This document shows positions 54,826-64,000 of a stretch of DNA of 64,000 nucleotides, in pieces. Both the position numbers and the translations under genes were made by a program. Under the pieces are notes generated by a model. That model ran no database searches and had not been told where the DNA came from. It saw only the letters and a list, made by a program, of their open reading frames with translations. This DNA comes from Acephala macrosclerotiorum (Eukaryota; Ascomycota; Leotiomycetes; Helotiales; Mollisiaceae), in contig MU119211.1 of assembly GCA_014904845.1 (NCBI GenBank), forward strand, positions 292,156-356,155. The letters are read 5' to 3'. Position 1 is the first letter of the stretch. Each line of letters starts with the position of its first letter.

Positions 54826-57322
54826 GTAGGTACTCACCGAGTACTGATCTTGCGAATGACTTCCTATCGACACGAAGGAAGCAAGTTATGTGGCGTACGA
54901 GTTGATAGATTTTCCCTGGGGTTTTTACTTCTGTCTTATTTTTCTTTGGGGATCGATGCATAGTGTGCAGGAGCAAGGATACTAGGTCTGGATCTCATGG
55001 GAAGCATACCAAGGTGCATAGCGGTGGATTTCATTGACAGTCTATTCCGCTCGTTTCTGCTTTATTGATTTCTTTACTACCTTCCTAAAATGACCACCAT
55101 CCGCTATTATCTCTATTTTAGCCTCTCTTCACTCTCGTGTTCGGCCGTACATGCGAGGACTGCGCAAAAGCTTTCCAATATTCCAACTTTTTCATGGCTT
55201 GACCTCTGTCACTTGATCAGAGTCACTCATCGAGGACTCATTAGTGTGGCCGTGTCGTTGTTCCTTCTACAATAAATATCTCGTGTTGACAATATACACT
55301 ACCTCATTATTGCATTTTCGCTTCCCCTCATTCATTATTCCCCAGCCCTACCCACCACCCCTCAGTTCCTTCCCTCGAGGCACAGTCTTTCTTTATTTCC
55401 ACCTATCCAAAACTCTTTCGATTGTGGTACGATGGTGGTCACTTTCATCCAAAATTTGGAATGTTTCTTACAAATATTAAGCGCCGTCAAATCAGAAAAT
55501 AGATTTTCTAATTTCTGCGTTTCATCCAATCATTGAGAGAAAGGTAGGTGGGGCTTAACTAAGCCCCCACCAAATATTTAAAGATTCCAAAGTTCATTTG
55601 TTAGTGGCAGTGAAACATGGGGATCATGAGAGAATAGAACACAATGCGGATTCTGTTCCTTCTCCTCAAGCTTCCCATAATTGGAATTCTTCTAGAAATG
55701 TTGTTGAGTCGGTGGGTTTCGGTGTCCGAGTTTGACACGTGACCCTCCTGAATTCAAGTGGCTGCCGAGTCGCTGATGTGAGATTGAGAATGAAGGTTAA
55801 TGAACTTTTGATTGAGGGTTTGTTTTAAATATACCGCAAGTGCAGTTGTAATTGAATCTCGCCGTGGTGCTGTGGAACGTTGATTTGTGGAAGTTGTTTC
55901 TTCATTGATGATTTTGAACATGCCGAGGAAGGATAGACTCGCCCTCTTAATAAAGAGGGACGTCAAGTGAACTTGAACTCAACGTTACTATTTGAACTAT
56001 TAAATTGATTGGTTAGTCTTGACCTCTCGGTATTCACTCCAAGTTCGAGCTTGCGCGGCACTTTCTAGTGGCTACGAAACTACCTCCGTGCAGATCTCAG
56101 GCATCACTTGTGCAGGGAACAATTCCTAGAACCCAAGAATACCCATCTTCTAGTTCATGGTCTAAGGATCGGACTAGATTTTGTGTTCTAAACAATGTCC
56201 TTACTCTCGAGAAACATTCGCAGTCTTTTCCTTTCATCTAATGTTTGACCATCACTGTAAGATTACTTGACAACAAACACATCACTATCAACTGTCTGAA
56301 AGTCAAACCTTTGCTATGTAACAGACGGGCTGCTGTTGAATATGAAAGGCAGAGAGCCTGCGATACAATTAACTCGAGAGGCTTGGTAGGTCTTTACGTT
56401 GACGAAGGTAGCTTTATGCAGGGGGTTGATAGACTTGTTCTTAAGGATTCTGGTGGGCAGTGTCTATTGTAGTTATCCTCCATGACCATACGATTACATA
56501 GGATCAAGGGCTGCTGCCTTGAAGTACAAACGCAAGGTAATCACATGTTTACAACATTGCCATCTGCGAAAATTTCATTCAATAAAACCCTTTGCCCTCT
56601 TTGAATCGAATTCTTACTGTACTGCCAACTCCGGTACTGCTGTCAAGCTATCTCATCTATCAAAGCCGAAGCTTCCTTATCTCGAGCTGTTCAACCTAAG
56701 ATACATCAAGTAATCCTCGCGATTGAACACCCGAGAACATCACATTCACAACAAATATCCTGACTAAACTGTCTCCAACCTCTTCCTAATAAGTCATTGT
56801 TCCGTTAGCCACTGGTCTGTGCAAGCTCAAATCTCGGTCACAAGTTGCGAATTTATACTGACGGAGAAGTCAAAGCAGGCTCCTGTTTCCGAGAGGAGAA
56901 AAAAGTGAAGGACTGGTCCAGAATGGGAAAGAGCAGTGAACTTGCATGAGTCGCGGAAAAGCGGGGCGGGGGTGGCAGCAGGTGTATAAATTCTTTTGCT
57001 GGATCTCTTTGTCAAGATCAAGCACACAGGAAGAGCATCTTTCAAGTCGAAGGATGTAGTAGAGACATCGGGCGTCTTGTGTTTGTGTTTGCTAGGCATA
57101 ATCCTCTTGCTTATGTAGCTGGTCATGAACTTGGACTTTGAAGCTTATTATTTGCAGAATGAGAGCTCGCTCAGTTTCGAGCATGCTCTTGGTCTTATTG
57201 TCATATATTTTTTCGCTGTCAAGGCTCTTCATTTTTTTTTGATTTCATCTCATTTCATTGCACGAGAATATACACGTGGGCCGAGTCGTCTCATTGTCAG
57301 GCCGCGAACCTTTGTCAATCTA
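54826..57322. other. Gene-poor stretch, 2.5 kb
   Basis: No supportable gene. A minus-strand ORF at 56827-57126 (99 codons) is the longest and has no recognised features. The segment around 56955-56985 (AAAGCGGGGCGGGGG...GTGTATAAATTCT) resembles a segment of the tandem array at 61163-61209. Confidence 0.4.
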
Positions 57323-57712
57323 CGGAGATTGCGGCATAAAGTGATGCGACTACAGGGCCTCGTGCCCTGAAATGGTGTTCTCAGGGCAACGATGTCGCTA
57401 TAGAGTGCTGAAAAGAGTGCTATAAGCGAATAAATTCCCTGTAAATATAGGGTATTAACGCCTATCAGCCGAAAGGTTCTAAAGCAACCGTATGGGGGAT
57501 AGTGCCCAAGATAAGGTGTAAATAACGAGCGCTGATAGGCTCCCTAGGCTTGACAGACCCTGGAGCTACCTAAGATCTCCAGAGAGGCTTTCAGGGTTGA
57601 CAGCCTGGAAATATAGCGTTCTTGAAGCTTCTTGGCGGTGAGATAGCGTGTCTTTAGCGTACTGGGTGCCTGGAATGCCCTATAGTCGCACCGCTTTATG
57701 CCGCTATCTCCG
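57323..57712. mobile_element. MITE, 390 bp, 36-bp TIRs, TA target duplication
   Basis: The left end CGGAGATTGCGGCATAAAG... (57323-57358) and the reverse complement of the right end CGGAGATAGCGGCATAAAG... (57677-57712) agree at 32 of 36 positions; three of the four differences are transitions. TA dinucleotides flank both ends (57321-57322, 57713-57714), the mark of Tc1/mariner-type elements. A second, inner inverted repeat (GCCTATCAGC 57460-57469, GCTGATAGGC 57531-57540) lies inside, so the element could be a hairpin-rich or nested one. No transposase ORF. It lies ~185 bp beyond the stop of the HET gene. Confidence 0.8.
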
Positions 57713-57896
57713 TACACAGCGTCGGAAGTCCAAAGGAGGAAGCTTTTAGAGGATAATAAACATCCCAGGTTAGAAGTTCTGCGATGCGTGGTGAATTAAT
57801 ACTTGATGTCTTCTCCCCGATAGTTGTTCGTTGCTGATGCTTCCTCGGTCATGAAGATACTCTAGCACTGATCGACTTTCAACTAAATGTACGCTG

Positions 57897-59986
57897 CTAC
57901 TCAATTTTGATCTCTTTCTCGAGCAACGATCCGGGGAAAATGTCGTCGTATGGCAAAATACTGAAGGTATTCGAGAACAGCCCAATCCTTCGGTAAGCAC
58001 CCCCACTTGTCTCTCGGAGCACCAAGCCTCCGAAGTTACCAAGTACAGGTGCGAAAACAGCAATCAATAATAACCATATGTCCAGCTTAACCGAGTGAGA
58101 CTCATACCAGGTTTGCTCCAGGCAGTCAATATTGACCTTGAGGCCGCCGGCAAACAGAATTCCCCTGAGCTCAACATCGTGGACGATACCATTCTCCCCA
58201 ACAAGAAAATTCAATATGGCAGGTAACATCCTTCCCCGAAGCGTAAGGGATCCACTTATAACTGCAGCTAAAGGTGCTGCGGGGAACAAAGGAGTTGTCT
58301 CAGCATCGATCAATGTGACCATGCTTTCGGAGTATGAGTGCCCCTCCCAACTTATTTCCCCATCTACGGATGCCCACGACCATGACGGTGCCCTGTACTC
58401 CCTCACTATCTTTTGGATACCACTTGACTTGACATACCAGCAAAGAGATATGGGCATATCTTCCTTCCACAGCCCTGCCTCGTACGTCATTCTGTGCTCC
58501 CTCCGATAGACATCAGCGACGCCAGCGATGGCAACGAGCTTGTCTGATGGAAGAGTAAGGGAACATCTCGTATACTTCTGGACGATAGATTCCCAACGGG
58601 GCATCTCTGTGCCGGGGACGCAAGGTAAGTCGTGCCTGTCCCGCCAAATAACACTTGACGTATAATCTGTTCTTGTATTTCCAACGCGGCGATCTCCATG
58701 CCGGCATTGCCATGTTAACTCCCGAGATGAATAGACGAGCAGGCGAGGTGATAGCATGCGTTCCTGAAACGCCCAAGCTCTTCTGTCAAGCGGGTCATCT
58801 CTCTCCCCTCGATCCTGATAGTGGTGAAAAACCCATTCGGCCAATACCAAGTAGTCCTCTCTATCACTAGAACTCTCAAATCGGAGCTTGATGGGAGGAA
58901 ATTCTTTGTAGTACAGAGGCCGCTGCTGAAGAAATCCATCTTGTACACTTCGAGCAGATGCGGCATAAATGGTGACTAGAGCGCCTTGGTATATGTATGG
59001 CATTTGTGCCAACTCACGCTCCAAGTCCCTCTCGTCATTCTGGATGATACAAAGACAATCGACCCATAGATATGAGACTCCGATCTTTCGACATACGAAC
59101 ACCGCATCCTGTATCGTCTGGGGCAATATTGTAAGGTCAATCCCTTCACGATGAGATACAATGGACTCTCTGGTCGTCTTCAAACGTTGCTCGCCGCCCC
59201 AGCTATAGCTCAGCGCCACCCATTGAGAGAAATCGTTTCCAGGCAAGTTAATTGTTTCGACCAGCCTGATAGTGCTCTGGTCATCGCTGGAACCAACATC
59301 CAGTAATCTTGTCATAGCGGGCCCTGATGACTTTCCAGGACACTCGTCATGTTTTGTCATGCACTCTTCGATCCAGGTTCGGGCACTTTCAAATGCTAAG
59401 CTTGAGCCAACGTGAACACCATAGTATGTGTTAACATCGCTTGGAATAATTCCACGACTTCTAGCCTCTGAGAAATTAGTGATGTGGGAGCTGGGTAGAT
59501 AACAACGCACTCACCTGGCAATAAATGGATCGCAAGGTTTCCAGCAGGGGGCTGCGACAAAGCCAAGTCAACCGCGAACGGGTATATGTAGCACCGGAAG
59601 AGAAAAGAGCGTCCCCAGAGATACAGATACTTTTTATGCCTCTGAGTAATGTCCTTGTGAGAGAATGCCTGCCGTATCGACCGAAAAATACGTCGACCGG
59701 ACTTAGCATCAGCAGCAGCAACAGCACGCATTAGACCATGATCTAGTTCCCCTAGAAAGCCTTGGCCAGCTTTCTCGCCTTCAAATCTGTCCATGATGAA
59801 TGTGAACAGAGGACACGTTCTCGCAGCTGTCCGCATTTCGGGTACCGTAATGGGTACCTGAGAAACCCAATATCCCTGGTAGCTTTTAGAAAAGTAATCT
59901 TTGTTAAGAGTTATTCTCGCACAATACTGGCAAGAATGGATAGTTTCGGTGGTCTGCCATCCACTCCCCTCATTTGTTTCAACCAT
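57897..59986 (-). CDS. HET-domain (heterokaryon incompatibility) protein, 680 aa
   Basis: Two exons: 59986-59515 and 59467-57897, with a 47-nt intron (GTGAGT...TCTCAG) that splits G|AG. The HET domain (PF06985) lies at ~241-335: ALSYSWGGEQRLKTT at 242, ILPQTIQDAVFVCRKIGV, YLWVDCLCIIQNDE at 290, then MPYIY-x-GALVTIYAASA. DPLDRRAWAFQERMLSPRLL and RAPSWSWASVDGEI are the usual later blocks. The first ~155 residues include a Cys pair (CQYCARI). HET proteins trigger cell death on fusion with a different strain and in many cases sense partners through an added domain; none is obvious here. The C-terminus has two hydrophobic stretches (LDIWLLLIAVFAPVLGNFGG). The ORF is intact. Confidence 0.92.
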
Positions 59987-60564
59987 GTCGGTAACAAAGC
60001 TGACAAGAATATGAATCTCAACTCTGTCTCTGAATTTTTGGAAAACAGAGTCACTTGAACGAAGAGTAGTGCTAGCAAATGTTATCTTTTTCCCCGATCG
60101 GATCCTTATTCAGCTGGATCTCGGGCCCAATCCCACGACTACACGTTGACCACACGTGATCAGCGTGGAATCTCTCTCAAAGTTGGATTTTAGCAATGCT
60201 GCTTTACTGCATTTCTCTGGAAATTTCTATCACTTGCTGAGCATGAAATTTTTGGAGATATCCCAGAACTGCCCGATACTGTGTTTCCTTACCTCTTGCT
60301 AAGGGTCTTGAGTGCGAGGTAGCCAAAGCAAGAAGGTAGTAAGGCTGTTCTTTGTCAGGTGATCATTTGAAGAAACTACTCTGCAGTTAAGGCTCTGCCA
60401 CAATGTCACAGAAAGGAGCAAATCATATGTTCTGAAGTGTTTGACTTAGGTCTCGGCATATAAGAGGCAACATCGCTTACTGCTCTCAAAGGAAAATTCT
60501 AGGTACGGACAGTTCACTGCTTGCTTGAAAATGCGACACGGTGCTCACTGTTGAAGTCTCTAGT

Positions 60565-61602
60565 CAACAGTCATCAATGCAAAGTCGAAAGAGTAGCCCA
60601 CCCAACCAAAGAGAATCAATGCTTCAGGAATAATGCAATACCCAAGTAAAAAATTCCCCTGAACTGAGTCCAAGTCCAAGTCCAAGTCCAAGTCCAAGTC
60701 CAAGTCCAAGTCCAAGAAGTGGTATGTTATCCCAACAAGTCTAGAGAAGCAAACGGTCATCGGCGTACAATCAATAAGTAGTCTACCCATTCAAAGGAAA
60801 TGCAAACTTTGAGAATGACGGGTACACAAGTAAACCACCTTGTAACATATTTGCTCATGTTCGAAAGTATAGACAGAGTATATAACCTCCACAAGTCCTG
60901 AATGTCGAACTGTCATTGGCAAATCAAGTCGCCAACTGATTTCCCAGCTTCTCCAGGCTGCAGCTTTACTTTTATCTCATACACCTTTAGTCTATTTCCC
61001 CTACAGAAGATTCAAGAGGATGAAGTGTGATGTCTTGTGCTGACAGGAACTTCCTTGTCGTTATCCATGGAAAGCTGAGAGGCAGTCCACCAAACCAAAG
61101 AGAGTAAACAATCCAGAAATGATGTAATGCCCAAGTGAATCACCCTAATTTTTGCTTAAGCTTGAAAAAAAGCGGGGCGGGGCGGAGGTTGAGCAGGTAT
61201 ATAATCTCTAGAAAACCGCAACCACGAACCGTCATTAACGAAATCTAATCATACCCTCCCCATTACAGACTGAAGTTCCAGCTGCTCTGGACTTGCAGGT
61301 TCGCAACTGTCCCATACTTGTCTGGTGCAGAAGGTAAGTGGTGTCTTTGTCCGTTGCATGCATAGATGGTAGAGAGGTAGCACTCTCTGCTGTCAAGGGT
61401 TTGGCTCTTGTTAAGATTGATTGCAATCAGGGCAGAGAAAATTGAGACAAGAACACAGGTATATTCATATTAAGCATTATAGAATTTGATAAAACAAAAC
61501 AAGTGAATAATCTCCAACATATATGCCCAAGTTCGAGGGTAGGTAGGGAGTATATAATCTCTCGAAGTTCGGGAAAGTGAACCGTCATTAACAAACACAG
61601 AC
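60565..61602. repeat. Degenerate tandem array, four ~340-bp units
   Basis: A core GAACCGTCATTAACGAAATC recurs in diverged form at 60565 (CAACAGTCATCAATGCAAAG), 60907 (GAACTGTCATTGGCAAATC), 61226 and 61579, spaced 342, 319 and 353 bp. TATATAA(T/C)CTC lies just upstream of three copies. The units share more: CCAACCAAAGAGA... followed by ATGC(C/A)...CCCAAGT near 60600 and 61090, and TTTGTC-x2-TTGCA...CACT-x-TCTGCTGTCAAG near 61350 and 61710. Aligned by eye only. Confidence 0.5.
60669..60716. repeat. Microsatellite (TCCAAG)8
   Basis: Eight perfect copies of TCCAAG. On the minus strand it falls inside a 76-codon ORF as a (Leu-Asp)8 run, but that ORF has no other support. Confidence 0.95.
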
Positions 61603-62831
61603 CCAAACCCTGGATGTTACGGGATTTGCTGTCCCAGCTTCCTTGCGGTTGTAGTACTATGGCTGTCCTGCACGCCCTATGTGGAGGGCTGGGAAAGAAC
61701 CTTTCTTTGTCTATTGCAGGGATGCTGAAGCGGTAACACTTTCTGCTGTCAAGATTTTGTTTCTTGTCGAACATGCTTTTGCTGTTAAGATTCATTGCCA
61801 TCTGTGCCAAAGAGTTGGGATGAGAGCTAAAAGTATCATCTTCTCCAATACCTAACGACTGGATCAAAAAGCTCACTTGAGCTCTTGCTGTCAAGCTCAT
61901 TTACGCTGTCAAATACTCGACAGAGGAGGTAGCGCTACCAAAGTGATTCGACTTCCTTGGCAACTCTGCCAGAGTCGCTGGCATCGTTAGGTATGCAGCG
62001 TTTTCGATACTGCTCGAGGAGAGTACTTGATATTGCGATTCTTGCGGCAAGCGGACAATAAATAGATCGCAAAAGAAGGATTCAATATTCGAGGCAGCAA
62101 TCAGCTTTCAATTCACTGTTCCAAATTCGCAATCAATCCTTCTGGACGTCTAATTTCCCATAATTGTACCTTGTAATCCCGGCGATTCATGACCACCAGA
62201 TCTAAGTGAAGCATCCTTAGACCATCTTCATCCCCTCTAAGAGAATCTGAATCTTAGCGACATCACCCTCTACATGTGGCGGGAAGAATGTCTGTCATGC
62301 TCACATATTTGAGAAAACGAGAATCTCTGTGATAATAAGCCCCTCATCAAACTCTTAGAATGTCTATCCCCTGCTCTATCTCTCGAAAGTAGCAGCAGCA
62401 AGCCAGAAATACTTAGATCAGCAATATCAAAAACATGAACGTAAATAAATCATAGACCGCCGCTCACTCGAGCCCCTCAATCTCCCTCCTCATATCAAAC
62501 ACTCTTGCAGGAAAGGTAGCTGATAGAAGTATCGACATTACATTAAAGAGTAGCTTACCACCCATTCTCTTCTTGTCATCCAAACCATTTCAAGATATTC
62601 ATCCAACCTCATCTCATCTATAGATAACTATGTACTATATGAATGCATCCAAACCAACCGATTTTAAAGCCGTGTTGGAAATGCTAAAATACGCAATAGG
62701 AGCTGTTTTTGCTCTGGTATAAACTCAAAATCAAACACGCTGAACAGCGCTCGTTCGCTCAATCATACAAACTTCGAACCCAAAGTCGTATCCAATCCAA
62801 AATCAAACTCCCGATGAAGAAAGAAGCATCT

Positions 62832-64000
62832 TCAAAGCATCATAACAGCACCACCAAGCGCCACCATCAACCCTGCCGCCTTGTTGAATCCCGTCTCCTT
62901 CGCAATTGCAGCACCCATCGCTTTACTACTACTTGTCGCAACCGTACTGCTTGTCTTCGCACCACTGCTCGTAGCCTTCGCTCCCGCGCTGCCAGTCGAA
63001 CTTCCGCTCGTGCTACTGACTGGACAGCTGCTGGTGCATGGAATCGCGCTCGTAAAGGGTAAGCTATAAACCGCGCTCGCAGAAGCGAAAACAGGAGCTT
63101 GGGAAGCAATCTGAGGGTTAGGTTGAGCGTTTGGTCCTTGTGGGTTTAGGGCGTTGTCGATTACGTGTAAGACACCGTTTGCGATCAGAATGTCAGAGGT
63201 GAGGAGTTGGGCACTGTTAATATACACGTTGTTTCCTGAGTGGAGAACTGTGATGTTCTCTCCTTGTTGGGTGAGCCATTTCGAGCCGTTAGTGAGGGAG
63301 GTGGAGAAGGCAAGTTGGTTGGGGACGAGATGGTAGTCCATGACTGTTGCAAGCTCATCGGAGGTCATTGAGGTAATGGCGGATCCTAGGGCTGTGAACG
63401 CGTCATTTTGAGGCGCGAAGATGGTTACGTTGGGGGATTCGAAGGTGGAGAGTTGGTTGGAGGCGTAGAGGGAACCTTCGAAGGAGGTGAGGTTGAAGGC
63501 TTGAGTTGTGTTTGTGATGGCGGTGGGTGGAATGAGGAGGGAGTCGATTACTTGGACTACGCCGCCAGTGAACATAAGGTCCTGCAGAGCTGTTAGTGTT
63601 GTCGAGGAATCTTGGAGTTTTGGAACGTACTGCTTGCACCAGAGTACTTCTGCTTCCTTGTCCGCTGACGAAAACCACAACATTTCCAGCCTGTTTAACA
63701 TTCTCTACTCTTTGTCCTCCAGTGACATTGCTCCATTCTGGGCTCGTTAACAGTGTTGGCAGAAACACTGGTGTTCCTGGCACTAATTGAGCTGCCACTT
63801 TCGTTCCTTGCAGGATATGGTATTCGAGGACATTGGTGATGGTATCTTGGTCGTTGTTTGCAAATGCTTTGTTCAATTGGGTGTAGGGAATCTTGTTGAA
63901 AGCATCGTTGTTCGGTGCGAGAATCTGCAAAGGGTCGTCAGTCCCGGATTTTTCAATTAAAGTTCTGCGAGGGTAGTACTTACTGTAACACCAGAGTACG
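62832..64000 (-). CDS. Fasciclin (FAS1) surface protein, probably GPI-anchored, 5' part missing
   Basis: The gene runs off the right edge. Exons within the window: >64000-63984, 63924-63631, 63581-62832; introns of 59 and 49 nt, in phase. Two FAS1 domains are present. The first has GVTILAPNNDAFNKIPYTQL, NVLEYHILQG and VENVKQAGN; the second has LMFTGGVVQVIDSLLIPP, NVTIFAPQNDAFTALG, MDYHLVPNQ and SDILIANGVLHVIDNAL. Each has the H1 and H2 motifs typical of adhesive FAS1 modules. The C-terminus is a Ser/Thr/Ala-rich stalk (STSGSSTGSAGAKATSSG) followed by a hydrophobic tail (AAGLMVALGGAVMML), as for GPI attachment. Relatives sit in the wall and act in adhesion or development. The signal peptide should lie just outside the window. 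Confidence 0.93.

Larger units (their letters stand above)
59987..62831. other. Gene-poor stretch with tandem array
   Basis: 2.8 kb. Contains the degenerate array (60565-61602) and the TCCAAG microsatellite listed next. A minus-strand ORF at 61427-61900 (157 codons) overlaps the array and may be what is left of, or part of, the repeated unit. No supportable gene. Confidence 0.45.

Noticed and set aside
56827..57126. 99-codon minus-strand ORF
   Set aside because: No conserved features; reads through a GC-box and TATA-like segment that resembles the array at 61 kb.
60560..60790. Minus-strand ORF with a (Leu-Asp)n run
   Set aside because: It is created by the (TCCAAG)8 microsatellite; flanking residues show no protein features.
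60565..61602. Possible CRISPR-like array
   Set aside because: Units are ~340 bp, diverged and lack short identical repeats with unique spacers; the organism is a fungus.
61427..61900. 157-codon minus-strand ORF
   Set aside because: Overlaps the degenerate array, has no recognised motif and starts at a non-preferred codon; kept only as a remark.

Overview
The window looks like nuclear DNA of a filamentous ascomycete (Pezizomycotina, probably Leotiomycetes/Helotiales; the class is inference). Genes are split by 44-60 nt introns with GT...CTAAC/CTAAT...AG signals. The families are typical of such fungi: 2EXR proteins, a HET-domain protein, a GH92 mannosidase, Rds1-like ferritin-fold and fasciclin surface proteins, MFS pumps and mitochondrial 2-methylcitrate dehydratase. 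No ribosomal, tRNA, phage or CRISPR signal was seen.

Layout. 0.1-8.5 kb: a PD-(D/E)XK-like protein, a dienelactone hydrolase and a Dabb protein, set among three decayed copies of the 2EXR family. 9.2-22.1 kb: two tandem coiled-coil genes (A 9192-10844, B 12174-13230), a MITE, a small unknown gene, 2-methylcitrate dehydratase, an SH3 gene with a long in-frame upstream extension, and a third member of the coiled-coil family (C 21148-22090). A, B and C share a 17-residue signature W-x3-(E/D)-x-(V/I)-RR-(W/F)-E-x-GD-(F/M)-DY. 22.6-28.7 kb: a dead S10 carboxypeptidase, an intact 2EXR gene with a myristoylation-type start, an Ecm4-like glutathione transferase and a broken unknown gene.

30.2-49.2 kb is the ordinary, gene-dense part: a 14-TM MFS pump, a secreted GH92 mannosidase, two Cys-rich zinc-ribbon-like proteins, a divergent pair of type II membrane proteins with probable roles in secretory-pathway glycans, and a second MFS transporter. 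50-54.8 kb: an Rds1-like gene and an unknown gene, each broken by one extra base in a homopolymer, and a small three-exon gene. 54.8-62.8 kb is gene-poor except for a HET-domain gene. It carries a second MITE with TA target duplications, an 8-copy TCCAAG microsatellite and a degenerate ~340-bp tandem array. A two-domain fasciclin GPI-type protein runs off the right edge.

No biosynthetic cluster or operon-like system is evident. The main points of interest are the A/B/C coiled-coil family, the graveyard of 2EXR and related genes whose lesions are mostly single +1 insertions or C-to-T-compatible stops, the two MITEs and the tandem array. Exon boundaries were read by eye from splice signals and frame; coordinates span start to stop codon, introns included.
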